Assembly (NCBI GenBank): GCA_945873695.1
Contig: CAMCDX010000006.1
Coordinates: 1 to 36,250, forward strand
Source of the DNA: an uncultured Clostridia bacterium
GTDB lineage: Bacteria; Bacillota; Clostridia; Oscillospirales; Oscillospiraceae
Reading direction: 5' to 3'
Length of the DNA stretch: 36,250 nt
Part shown: one piece after another, positions 15,662 to 23,549 of the stretch
Layout: each line of letters starts with the position of its first letter
Position numbering within the stretch: the first letter of the stretch is position 1
Translations under genes and position numbers: made by a program
The notes under the pieces: model-generated
Told to the model about the DNA's origin: nothing
The model's input: the letters and a program-made list of their open reading frames with translations, nothing else
The model's database searches: none

Positions 15662-15718
15662 TATGCGCCGGCGGGGAAAAACTTGCTTGTCTCGCATGGT
15701 TTTCCCCGCCGACGCATA
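15662..15718. promoter_or_regulatory. Long inverted repeat between divergent yqfC and ylbJ
   Basis: The arms at 15662-15680 and 15700-15718 are complementary at 18 of 19 positions, with a 19-base centre. The repeat fills most of the gap between two divergent sporulation genes. It could be a shared operator or a symmetric promoter region. Each arm ends outward in CGCATA, faintly like a sigma-E -10, but no -35 is visible. Confidence 0.5.
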
Positions 15719-15739
15719 AGAATGTCCCGGGTGATGCTT

Positions 15740-16651
15740 ATGAAAAAAGGACGGCTCCTGGCCTGCTTCGCGCTCTGTCTCCTGCTGGTGTGGTTCCTGG
15801 CGGACGCCGCCGACGTCCGTCAGGCCACAGAGGAGGCCCTGTCCCTCTGCGCCCGGTCGGTGGTGCCGGCGCTGTTTCCCTTTCTGGTGGTCTCCTCCCT
15901 GCTGCTGCGGCTGGGCTTCGGAGAGCTGGCGGCCCCCTGGCTGGCGGGGCTGATGGAGCCCTTGTTCCGGGTGCCGGGCGCCGGCAGCGCCGCGCTGCTG
16001 CTGGGCCTCATCGGCGGGTATCCCATCGGTGCCAAAACGGCGGCGGACCTGTACCGGGAGGGGCTGGCGGACCAGGCGGAAGCGGAGCGGCTGCTGGCCT
16101 TCACCAACAACTCCAACCCGGTGTTCCTCATCAGTGTCCTGGGGGTGGGGGTGTTCGGCAGCGTTCGGACAGGGGTATGGCTGTGGCTCATCCATGTTCT
16201 CTCCGCCCTTCTGACGGGACTGCTGTTCCGACACAGCGGCAAGCCGGCCGGGCGGCGGCCGGTTTCAAAGAGCACGCCTGTCCGGGCCGTCCGGCTCACC
16301 GGCGCCTTTGTGGAGGCGGTACGGACCTCTCTCTCCGGCATTCTCTCCGTCTGCGCCTTCGTCACCTTCTTCTATGTTCTGGCCCGGCCTCTGGCAACCA
16401 TGGGCGGGCGGTTGGGGCCGGTGCTGGTGGGGACGACGGAGCTGTTCTCCCTGACGCCTCTCCTCACCGCCGACCGGTTCGGCTTCGTTCTGGCCGCCGC
16501 CTCCGCCGGCTGGGGCGGACTGTCGGTTCTGTGCCAGACGGCGGCGGTGCTGGACGGCAGCGGACTTTCCCTGAAAAACTGCCTGCGCGGCAAGACGATT
16601 CAGGCGCTGCTCTCCGGCCTGCTGGCAGCTCTGGTGTGGAGCTGGCTGTAA
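15740..16651 (+). CDS. ylbJ: Sporulation integral membrane protein YlbJ
   Basis: The 303-residue hydrophobic protein has about eight membrane segments and the nucleoside-recognition (Gate) features of YlbJ: VVPALFPFLVVSSLL, LLGLIGGYPIGAKTA and FTNNSNPVFLISVLGVGVFG. YlbJ and the related SpoIIIAE/SpmA-type Gate proteins act in spore formation, probably moving a small molecule across a spore membrane; Bacillus ylbJ is sigma-E-dependent. The start is uncertain: ATG at 15722, 15734 and 15740 are all in frame. I prefer 15740 because CGGGTG lies five bases upstream and MKKGR makes a normal membrane-protein start. It is divergent from yqfC. Confidence 0.85.
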   Translation: MKKGRLLACFALCLLLVWFLADAADVRQATEEALSLCARSVVPALFPFLVVSSLLLRLGFGELAAPWLAGLMEPLFRVPGAGSAALLLGLIGGYPIGAKTAADLYREGLADQAEAERLLAFTNNSNPVFLISVLGVGVFGSVRTGVWLWLIHVLSALLTGLLFRHSGKPAGRRPVSKSTPVRAVRLTGAFVEAVRTSLSGILSVCAFVTFFYVLARPLATMGGRLGPVLVGTTELFSLTPLLTADRFGFVLAAASAGWGGLSVLCQTAAVLDGSGLSLKNCLRGKTIQALLSGLLAALVWSWL

Positions 16652-16687
16652 AAAATCCCCTCCATTTGACAACGGAGGGGATTTTTT
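16650..16687. terminator. Bidirectional terminator between ylbJ and nupQ
   Basis: A perfect 14-bp stem (AAAAAATCCCCTCC at 16650-16663 with its complement at 16674-16687) has A and T runs at its base, so it can work for both converging genes. Confidence 0.9.
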
Positions 16688-16714
16688 GCGTGGGATATTC
16701 CGTTTTGTATTGGC

Positions 16715-17656
16715 TTACCGCTGTCCCTTGTCATAGGGGATACCCTCGGCCTTGGGAGCCCGGGACTTCTTGGACGTAAAGGCCAGCACCACCAGAGAGA
16801 TGATGTAGGGCAGCATATTGTACACGGAGCTGGGCAGCTCCAGGGCCTTCAGGAAGTCGAAGCCGGTGTACACGTTGCCCAGGGCCCGGAAGAAACCGAA
16901 CAGCAGCGCCGCCAGGGCAATGCGGGTGGGCTTCCACTGGCCGAAGATCATGACCGCCAGAGCCAGGAAGCCGAAGCCGGCCACGCCGTTTTCAAACTTC
17001 CACTCGCTGACGCCGGCGGTGATATACACGATGCCGCCCAGGCCGCCCAGCATGCCGGAGATCAGCACGCCGGCGTAGCGCATCTTGTACACGTTGATGC
17101 CCACGCTGTCCGCCGCCTGGGGATGCTCGCCGCAGGCCATGAGCCGCAGGCCAAAGCGGGTCTTGTACAAAACGACGTAGGCGGCCACCAGGGCAATGAG
17201 GGCCATCAGCATGAACCAGTTGAACTCAAAGCCGCCGATGTTTACCAGAAAGGCCTTTTTCGCGTTGATATACTGGATGGTGGAGGACACGTTATCCACG
17301 CTCTCAGCGGTGTTCATGGCCTTGACGAACACCGTGGCGGCGGCGGTGCCCAGCAGGTTCATGGCAGTGCCCACCAGGGTCTGGTCCGCCTTGAAGTTGA
17401 TGGCGGCCACGGCCAGCAGCAGGGAGTAGACCATGCCCAACAGGATGGCGGCCAGCACCACCAGAAGGATCATGGCGATAGCGGGGGTGCTGTCCGGCAG
17501 GAACTTCATCATCAGGGCACCGCCCAGGGCGCCCATGACCATGATACCCTCCAGGCCGATGTTGATAACGCCGGAGTGTTCGGAGAAGCAGCCGCCCAGG
17601 GCCACCAGCACCAGCACGGAGGCAAAGATCAAGGTATACTGAGACAGGAGGATCAT
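16715..17656 (-). CDS. nupQ: Nucleoside ABC transporter permease (NupQ-like)
   Basis: The 313-residue membrane protein belongs to the BPD_transp_2 family. It contains the typical permease segment GLEGIMVMGALGG and about nine hydrophobic stretches. It pairs with NupP as the membrane channel of a BMP-type nucleoside importer. Its start overlaps the nupP stop by four bases. It is the last gene of the transporter operon and ends close to a bidirectional terminator. Confidence 0.92.
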   Translation of the reverse strand: MILLSQYTLIFASVLVLVALGGCFSEHSGVINIGLEGIMVMGALGGALMMKFLPDSTPAIAMILLVVLAAILLGMVYSLLLAVAAINFKADQTLVGTAMNLLGTAAATVFVKAMNTAESVDNVSSTIQYINAKKAFLVNIGGFEFNWFMLMALIALVAAYVVLYKTRFGLRLMACGEHPQAADSVGINVYKMRYAGVLISGMLGGLGGIVYITAGVSEWKFENGVAGFGFLALAVMIFGQWKPTRIALAALLFGFFRALGNVYTGFDFLKALELPSSVYNMLPYIISLVVLAFTSKKSRAPKAEGIPYDKGQR

Positions 17657-18807
17657 TCTGCCTTCCCTCCTTCCTGAGAAGCCCCGGCCTGCGCGGCCTT
17701 GGCACGTTTTTCATCCCGGCGGTCCAGCCAGTTATTCAGCGCGAACTTGAAGAACAGGACGAAGCCGCACAGGTAGATGATCAGAGCGGAGATGAAATCG
17801 GAGATCTGGGCGGAGTACATGGTCTTGTCCACGTAGGCGCCGCCGTTGGTGATGTGCTGGATGAAATAGGAGGAGAGAACGGTCCCCAGGGGGTTCAGGC
17901 CGCCCAGGAAGGCGGCGGCGATGCCGTTGAAGCCCATGCCGGGAATGGAGGACTGGGTGCACTGCCACTGCTCAAATCCGGTGAGGAACAGCATGGCCGC
18001 GCCCATGCCGGCCAGGGCGCCAGCGATGGCCATGGTGAGGATCAGGTTCTTGTTTTCCCGCATACCACAGTATTTGGCGGCGAACTTGTTGCAGCCGGTG
18101 GCCTTCAGCTCGTAGCCCAGCTTGGTCTTTTCCAGCAGCACCCAGATGGCCACGGCGATCAGCACCGACAGAGGAATGGCGATGGTGACATACTGATTGT
18201 TGCTGAACCAGGCCATGCAGAAGGCGGGCAGTGCGGGGAGAATGGCGCCGGGGTTGGTGCTGGCCAGGGTCAGGGTATAAGGGCTGGCGCTCTCTTTCAC
18301 CAGGCTGAGCAGGGTGTTCACCATGTACAGGCTGATCCAGTTCAGCATGATGCAGGAGATGACCTCGTTGACGTTGCAGTAGGCCTTCAGCAATCCGGAA
18401 ACGGCCCCCAGCGCCGCGCCGGCCACGATGGCCGCCAGCAGGCACACATACCAGGGCATGCCCCAGGCCAGAGCGCAGTAGAGACTGGCGCCGGCACCCA
18501 CCACATACTGGCCGGCGGCGCCGATGTTGAACAGGCCCACCTTATAGGCGAAGAGGACGGAGAGGCTGCACATCAGCAGGGGCGCCGTCTTCACCAGAGT
18601 GCTGCCCAGATATTTCAGCTGGGCGTTCCGGCGGGAATAGGTCATGAAGTTCTTGACGATGGTGACGATGGCCTCGCCGGCACCGGCAGGATTGATGAGC
18701 AGCAGAACAATGTAGCCCACCAGCAGTCCAATGAGGATGCACAGCAGCGATGCCAGCAGCGACTGGACCGCGTTGTTCCGCAGCAGGGAACGCTTCTGTT
18801 CTTTCAT
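17653..18807 (-). CDS. nupP: Nucleoside ABC transporter permease (NupP-like)
   Basis: The 384-residue permease is larger than NupQ, as in Bacillus nupP, with a short cytosolic N-terminus and a charged C-terminus (DRRDEKRAKAAQAG). Family features include GLFNIGAAGQYVVGAGAS and GGLNPLGT. It works with NupQ, the ATPase NupO and the BMP lipoprotein. It starts three bases after the nupO stop and overlaps nupQ by four bases, so the three are one transcript. Confidence 0.92.
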   Translation of the reverse strand: MKEQKRSLLRNNAVQSLLASLLCILIGLLVGYIVLLLINPAGAGEAIVTIVKNFMTYSRRNAQLKYLGSTLVKTAPLLMCSLSVLFAYKVGLFNIGAAGQYVVGAGASLYCALAWGMPWYVCLLAAIVAGAALGAVSGLLKAYCNVNEVISCIMLNWISLYMVNTLLSLVKESASPYTLTLASTNPGAILPALPAFCMAWFSNNQYVTIAIPLSVLIAVAIWVLLEKTKLGYELKATGCNKFAAKYCGMRENKNLILTMAIAGALAGMGAAMLFLTGFEQWQCTQSSIPGMGFNGIAAAFLGGLNPLGTVLSSYFIQHITNGGAYVDKTMYSAQISDFISALIIYLCGFVLFFKFALNNWLDRRDEKRAKAAQAGASQEGGKAE

Positions 18808-18810
18808 GGC

Positions 18811-20343
18811 TTATGCTCCCTCCCTTTTTGCGCCTGCCATGTACAGGCCCAGTTCTTCCACCGTGGTGGTCTTGGGGTCCAGCTCGCCCACGATCTCACC
18901 CTCGTACATGACCAGGATGCGGTCGGACAGGGCCATGACCTCGTCCAGCTCCAGACTCACCAGCAGCACACCCTTGCCGGCGTCCCGCTGGGCCACGATC
19001 TGCCTGTGGATGTACTCGATGGCGCCCACGTCCAGGCCCCGAGTGGGCTGGACGGCGATGAGCAGCTCCGGGTCCTTGTCGATCTCCCGGGCCACGATGG
19101 CCTTCTGCTGGTTGCCGCCGGACATGCTCCGGGCGACGGTGACAGGGCCCTGACCGGAGCGGACGTCGTACTGCTCAATCAGCCGTCCGGCATAGTCCCG
19201 GATGGCCTTCCGCTTCAAAAAGCCCGCCCTGCTGACAAACTCCGGCTCAAAGTACCGCTGGAGCACCATGTTATCCTCCAGAGTGTAATCCAGTACCAGG
19301 CCGTGCTTATGCCGGTCCTCGGGGATGTGACTCATACCCATGGTGCTGCGCTTGCGGATGGGGGCGTTGGTGATGTCCTGGCCCTCCAGAGTGATCTTGC
19401 CGCCCTTCAGCGGCTCCAGGCCGGTAAGGCCGTAGACCAGCTCCGTCTGGCCGTTGCCGTCAATGCCGGCGACGCAGACGATCTCCCCCGCCCGGACGCT
19501 GAAGCTGACGTTTTTCACCGCGTTATTGTTATGAGACTTGGAGGCCACCGTCATGTCCTCCACCTCCAGGATGGTCTTGCCGGGCCTGGCGGGCTCCTTG
19601 TGGACCACGAACTCCACGTCCCGGCCCACCATCATCCGGCTCAACTCCTCCCGGGTGGTGTCCTTGATGTCGACGGTGCCGATATACTTGCCCTTTCGCA
19701 GGACGCTGCAGCGGTCCGCCACGGACATGATCTCATTGAGCTTGTGGGAAATAAACAGAATGCTCTTTCCCTCCGCCGCCAGGTTCCGCATGATCTGCAT
19801 CAGTTCCTCGATCTCCTGGGGCGTCAGGACCGCGGTGGGTTCGTCGAAAATCAGGATCTCATTCTCCCGGTACAGCATCTTCAGGATCTCCGTGCGCTGC
19901 TGCATGCCCACAGTGATGTCCTCCACCAGGGCATCCGGGTCCACCCGGAGGCCGTACTTCTCGCTGAGGGCCAGCACCTTCTCCCGGGCCTCCGCCTTCT
20001 GGAGAAAGCCGTGTCTGCAGGGCTCCACGCCCATGATGATGTTGTCCAGAACGGTGAAGCACTCCACCAGCTTGAAGTGCTGGTGGACCATGCCGATCCC
20101 CAGGGCGTTGGCATCGTTGGGGTCCTTGATCTCCACCACCCGGCCGTCCTTCTTGATGACGCCCTCCTCGGGCTGGTACAGGCCGAACAGCACGCTCATC
20201 AGCGTGGACTTTCCGGCGCCGTTCTCGCCCAGCAGGGCGTGGATCTCACCCTTTTTCAGCTGCAGCGTGATATTGTCGTTGGCCACGATGCCGGGGAAAC
20301 GCTTGGTGATGTTCAGCATTTCAATGGCATAGGTCTGTTCCAA
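18811..20343 (-). CDS. nupO: Nucleoside ABC transporter ATPase (NupO-like)
   Basis: The protein has two ABC domains in tandem, as in RbsA/NupO-type ATPases. The first has Walker A GENGAGKST (39-47) and Walker B ILIFDEPTA; the second has the usual degenerate Walker A GIDGNGQTEL and a good signature MSGGNQQKA. It powers uptake of nucleosides through NupP/NupQ. I use the TTG start at 20343, nine bases after AGGGGAGG; the in-frame ATG upstream lies before that ribosome binding site. Length with this start is 510 residues, normal for the family. A promoter directly upstream allows expression separate from the binding protein. Confidence 0.93.
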   Translation of the reverse strand: MEQTYAIEMLNITKRFPGIVANDNITLQLKKGEIHALLGENGAGKSTLMSVLFGLYQPEEGVIKKDGRVVEIKDPNDANALGIGMVHQHFKLVECFTVLDNIIMGVEPCRHGFLQKAEAREKVLALSEKYGLRVDPDALVEDITVGMQQRTEILKMLYRENEILIFDEPTAVLTPQEIEELMQIMRNLAAEGKSILFISHKLNEIMSVADRCSVLRKGKYIGTVDIKDTTREELSRMMVGRDVEFVVHKEPARPGKTILEVEDMTVASKSHNNNAVKNVSFSVRAGEIVCVAGIDGNGQTELVYGLTGLEPLKGGKITLEGQDITNAPIRKRSTMGMSHIPEDRHKHGLVLDYTLEDNMVLQRYFEPEFVSRAGFLKRKAIRDYAGRLIEQYDVRSGQGPVTVARSMSGGNQQKAIVAREIDKDPELLIAVQPTRGLDVGAIEYIHRQIVAQRDAGKGVLLVSLELDEVMALSDRILVMYEGEIVGELDPKTTTVEELGLYMAGAKREGA

Positions 20344-20391
20344 TTTCCACGACCTCCCCTGATTGCCTGACGGCAAAAGTAATGATATTTT

Positions 20392-20420
20392 ATTGTACTA
20401 TATTTCCTGCTGTAATTCAA
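20392..20420 (-). promoter_or_regulatory. Promoter for nupOPQ
   Basis: On the minus strand TTGAAT (20420-20415) and TACAAT (20397-20392) are 17 bp apart. It lies after the BMP terminator and about 50 bases before the nupO start, so nupOPQ can be transcribed independently of the binding protein. Confidence 0.7.
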
Positions 20421-20441
20421 AACAAATTTCCACTTTTACAT

Positions 20442-20472
20442 AAAAAAGAGGACGGGAATGATTCCCGTCCTC
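20442..20472 (-). terminator. Terminator between the BMP gene and nupO
   Basis: A perfect 11-bp stem (GAGGACGGGAA arm, three-base loop) is followed on the minus strand by six T residues. It lies 18 bases after the BMP stop and should leave the binding protein more abundant than the rest of the transporter. Confidence 0.88.
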
Positions 20473-20490
20473 CTTGACGCAGGGGATAAC

Positions 20491-21717
20491 TTACTTGATG
20501 TTGCCGTAGGCATTGACAGTCGCGGTGGTGGCCAGAGAGGCGGGCTCCGCGGTGATGTCGTTGGAAACAGTGATCTTGCCGTCGAACATGTCCTTCACCA
20601 GAGCCTTGTAATCGTCCTGAGTGAAGCCGTCGCTCCACTGGGTGGACTCCATGGGGAGCTGGACGAAGTTGGCCTCGGGATCGTCGCCAGACACCAGGCC
20701 CAGGTTCGCGATCTGACCGGCCAGGCTGCTCCAGTTGTCGTCCTCAATGATCTGCTTCAGAGCGTCCTTGGTGGAGGCAGCCAGACCCTTCATGGCGGAG
20801 GTGATGGTCATGCCCTCGCCGTAGGCGTCGATGATGCCGGCCTGGTCGGTATCCACGCCGATGACCTTGCCGCCAACCTTGGCAGCAGCCTCGGCAGCGG
20901 AGGTGTAGATGCCGCCGCCGCAGGCGAACACGGCCTGAACACCCAGGGTCTGATACCAGTTATCCATGTAAGCGGTGATATCGGCATCGCCCCAGAACTG
21001 GTTGCCGTAAGCATACTCCACAGTCACATCCACACCGGCGTCGGCAGCAGCCGCGTCAGCGCCCTGGATGAAGCCGTAGCCATAGCGGACAACGGCGGGG
21101 ACGGCCATGCCGCCCAGGAAGCCCAGGTGGGTGTAGCCCAGCTTCACAGCGGCGTAGCCGGCCATGTAGCCGCACAGCTCTTCCTGATACACCACAGTGT
21201 ACACGTTGCTCAAGTCCACGTACTTGGCCAGATCCCAGTTGTCGGGCTGGTAGTCATAGCTCTCGCCGGCGGCGGTAACAGCAGCTTCCAGATAGTCGCC
21301 CTTTGCCACGTCCAGAACAACGAACTTCACATCGGGATACTCAGCAGCGGCTTCCACCACGGCACCGGCAAAGGCGAAGCCGGGCATCACCAGGATGTTG
21401 TAGCCCTCGTCCACGGCCTTCTCGATCATGGCCACACGCTCACCGGTGGAGTTGCCGGCGGGCTTAAAGTAGTTGAAGTCGATGCCGTTGGTCTCGCAGT
21501 ACTCTTTGCAGGCCTCGTAAGTAGTCTGGTTGAAAGACTGGTCAGTGATGTCACCGTAGTCGGTGATCATAGCCACGCTGAAATCAGCGCCGGTGGCCTC
21601 AGTGGGCTCCTCAGTGCCGACGGGCTCCTCAGTGGTTTTTTCCTCTTCCTTGGAGCCGCAGGCCACCAGGGACAGGGACATGACCAATGCCAGAATCAAT
21701 GCAAGAAACTTCTTCAT
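20491..21717 (-). CDS. nupN: BMP-family nucleoside-binding lipoprotein
   Basis: The N-terminus is a lipoprotein signal peptide with lipobox LVAC (Cys at residue 20), then an acidic Thr/Glu linker. The rest is a periplasmic-binding fold of the BMP (PnrA) family: AMITDYGDITDQSFNQTTYEA near the start and VFACGGGIYTSAAEAA in the second lobe. In Bacillus the equivalent NupN binds guanosine and other nucleosides for the NupOPQ importer, and the gene order here is the same. Its own strong promoter and terminator make it a separate, likely highly expressed unit. GAAGGAAGG precedes the ATG. Confidence 0.93.
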   Translation of the reverse strand: MKKFLALILALVMSLSLVACGSKEEEKTTEEPVGTEEPTEATGADFSVAMITDYGDITDQSFNQTTYEACKEYCETNGIDFNYFKPAGNSTGERVAMIEKAVDEGYNILVMPGFAFAGAVVEAAAEYPDVKFVVLDVAKGDYLEAAVTAAGESYDYQPDNWDLAKYVDLSNVYTVVYQEELCGYMAGYAAVKLGYTHLGFLGGMAVPAVVRYGYGFIQGADAAAADAGVDVTVEYAYGNQFWGDADITAYMDNWYQTLGVQAVFACGGGIYTSAAEAAAKVGGKVIGVDTDQAGIIDAYGEGMTITSAMKGLAASTKDALKQIIEDDNWSSLAGQIANLGLVSGDDPEANFVQLPMESTQWSDGFTQDDYKALVKDMFDGKITVSNDITAEPASLATTATVNAYGNIK

Positions 21718-21745
21718 TGGGATCTACCTTCCTTCAAAAATTTTT

Positions 21746-21767
21746 AGTCTCTGTCAAAGCAGAGACT
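21746..21767 (-). promoter_or_regulatory. Leader hairpin of the BMP mRNA
   Basis: An 8-bp perfect stem (AGTCTCTG with CAGAGACT, 6-base loop) lies in the transcribed leader, just before the ribosome binding site. It has no clean T-tract on the minus strand. It may stabilise the message; it is too small to be a known purine riboswitch. Confidence 0.4.
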
Positions 21768-21790
21768 CCCCCTCATATGAGTGGAAAATT

Positions 21791-21819
21791 ATTATATCAA
21801 TTCTTTGGGTCGATTTCAA
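21791..21819 (-). promoter_or_regulatory. Strong sigma-A promoter for the BMP gene
   Basis: TTGAAA (21819-21814) and TATAAT (21796-21791) are 17 bp apart on the minus strand and the -10 has a TG extension. The start codon is about 75 bases downstream. The rest of the interval 21820-21996 is AT-rich, with a short imperfect hairpin after deoD but no clear terminator. Confidence 0.88.
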
Positions 21820-21996
21820 CTGCTTTTCCAGATAGTTTTCTTTTTTGTAAAGAATTTGTTGAAAACAGCAAAAATTGGGGAATTGAAAAGCAAAAAAGTC
21901 AAAATGTCTCCGCCCGAAAACTTCTCTGTCCAGGGAAAAAGGAGACTCAGTGCCCCCTTGCACACATTCCCCCGCGTGCTTGCGGGAAATCTGCTC

Positions 21997-22713
21997 CTAT
22001 TTCTTTGCCATCTCCACCGCCGTCTCCAGTGCGATCTCCATCATCTGGGTGAAGGTGCTCTGGCGGTCAGCGGGAGGCAGCTCCTCGCCGGTGACCAGGC
22101 TGTCGGAGATGGTGCAGATCGTCAGGGCCCGCTTGCCGGCCTCGGCGGCATTGCAGTACAGGGCCGCGGTCTCCATCTCGATGGCCAGCACGCCCATGGC
22201 GCCCCAGTCCAGGGTCCTGCCCGCCTTGTTGTAGAAGGCGTCAGAGGAGAACAGGTTGCCCACCGGCGGCTCCACGCCCATGCGCCGGGCCACCGCCACG
22301 GCGGTCTCCAGCAGCCGGAAGTCTGCAATAGGAGCAAAGGTCCCTGGCAGGCCGTACTGCTTGGCGTAGTTGGAATCGGTGCAGGCAGCCTGGGCCATCA
22401 CCACATCCCGCAGCTTCAGCTTGGGGGAGATGGCGCCGGCGCTGCCCACCCGGATGATGTTGTCCACGTCATAGAAGCGGAACAGCTCGTAGGAGTAGAT
22501 GCCGATGCTTGGGATGCCCATGCCGGAGGCCATGACAGACACCGGGGTGCCATGATAGGTGCCGGTATAGCCCTGGATGCCCCGCACGTTGTTCACCAGC
22601 CGGGCGTCCTCCAGGAAGGTCTCGGCGATGAACTTGGCCCGCAGGGGGTCGCCGGGCATCAGAACGGTCTTTGCAAATGCGCCGGGCACGGCTTCATTGT
22701 GGGGAGTGCCCAT
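21997..22713 (-). CDS. deoD: Purine-nucleoside phosphorylase, DeoD type
   Basis: The 238-residue protein is a hexameric-class (trimer of dimers) phosphorylase. Motifs include GTPHN near the start, VLMPGDPLRAK (phosphate site), EMETAALY (ribose binding) and TISDSL with the catalytic Asp. It splits purine (deoxy)nucleosides with phosphate into base and (deoxy)ribose-1-phosphate. deoC lies upstream in the same direction and the nucleoside transporter downstream, a coherent salvage route. GGAGG lies ten bases before the ATG. Confidence 0.95.
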   Translation of the reverse strand: MGTPHNEAVPGAFAKTVLMPGDPLRAKFIAETFLEDARLVNNVRGIQGYTGTYHGTPVSVMASGMGIPSIGIYSYELFRFYDVDNIIRVGSAGAISPKLKLRDVVMAQAACTDSNYAKQYGLPGTFAPIADFRLLETAVAVARRMGVEPPVGNLFSSDAFYNKAGRTLDWGAMGVLAIEMETAALYCNAAEAGKRALTICTISDSLVTGEELPPADRQSTFTQMMEIALETAVEMAKK

Positions 22714-22865
22714 AAATCTTCAACCTCCATCCATAAAATGCAATTAACTCCGTTTTTCGCCGCGACATGCGCATGGCGGAAAACGCTCTCGGTCTGCAGG
22801 TGCGCGAGCGCAGCGGGTGCGCCCAGCAGACCGCATCCTTCAAAAAAGTTTGCGCTTTTTTGATT
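22714..22865 (-). other. Structured gap between deoC and deoD
   Basis: The 152-base gap holds an outer stem GGTCTGC/GCAGACC (22791-22797 with 22826-22832) around GC-rich sequence, an 8-bp perfect hairpin CAAAAAAG/CTTTTTTG (22841-22848 with 22855-22862), and the palindrome ATGCGCAT (22767-22774). It looks like a repeat or processing element inside the deo transcript. Its role is not known. Confidence 0.45.
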
Positions 22866-23519
22866 TTACTCCATGGCCTTGACGGCCTTCACGATGCGGC
22901 TGGTGCCCAGGCGGAAAGCCCCCAGGTTGATGAAGTCCTCGGCGTCCTTCAGGTCGGCGATGCCGCCGGCGGCCTTGATCTTCACGTTGGGGCCCACGTG
23001 CTTCGCGAACAGGGCCACGTCCTCCCGGGTGGCGCCGCCTCCGCCGAAGCCGGTGGAGGTCTTGATATAGTCGGCGCCGGAGGCGGTAACGATCTCGCAC
23101 ATCTTAATCTTCTCCTCGTCGGTGAGGAAGCAGCACTCGATGATGACCTTCAGGAGCTTTCCCTTGCAGGCTTCCTTCACAGCCTTGATCTCCGCCAGCA
23201 GATCGTCCCACTTCCGGTCTTTGACCCAGCCGATGTTGATGACCATGTCCACTTCCTCGGCGCCGCTGTCCACGGCGTCGGAGGCCATGAAGCACTTGGC
23301 GGCGGTGGTGTCATAGCCGTTGGGGAAGCCAATGACGGTGCAGATAGGGAGCTTCCCCTCCACGTACGCCGCCGCCTGCTTCACGAAGCTTGCGGGGATG
23401 CAGACGCTGGCGCAGCCGTACTTCATCCCGTCGTCGCAGATAGCCCGGATCTCGTCCCAGGTGGCCGTCTGGGCCAGCAGGGTGTGGTCGCACTTGCTCA
23501 AAATGTCCTTCAGTTCCAT
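22866..23519 (-). CDS. deoC: Deoxyribose-phosphate aldolase
   Basis: The 217-residue TIM-barrel aldolase has the Schiff-base lysine in YIKTSTGFG (K153) and the other active-site Lys near the C-terminal AAGGIAD segment. It cleaves 2-deoxyribose-5-phosphate to glyceraldehyde-3-phosphate and acetaldehyde, the last step of deoxynucleoside breakdown begun by DeoD. I start at the ATG nine bases after AAGGAG; an upstream in-frame ATG would place the ribosome binding site inside the gene. It follows the MBL hydrolase gene by 30 bases. Confidence 0.95.
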   Translation of the reverse strand: MELKDILSKCDHTLLAQTATWDEIRAICDDGMKYGCASVCIPASFVKQAAAYVEGKLPICTVIGFPNGYDTTAAKCFMASDAVDSGAEEVDMVINIGWVKDRKWDDLLAEIKAVKEACKGKLLKVIIECCFLTDEEKIKMCEIVTASGADYIKTSTGFGGGGATREDVALFAKHVGPNVKIKAAGGIADLKDAEDFINLGAFRLGTSRIVKAVKAME

Positions 23520-23549
23520 TTGAGATCTCTCCTTTACCATTTAATTGTA

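Noticed and set aside
17854-20370. Long plus-strand frame (838 codons) opposite nupP and nupO
   Set aside because: Antisense shadow across two recognised transporter genes; no family features.
21746-21996. Possible purine riboswitch before the BMP gene
   Set aside because: The transcribed leader is only about 75 bases from the assigned promoter and lacks the three-way junction and conserved core.
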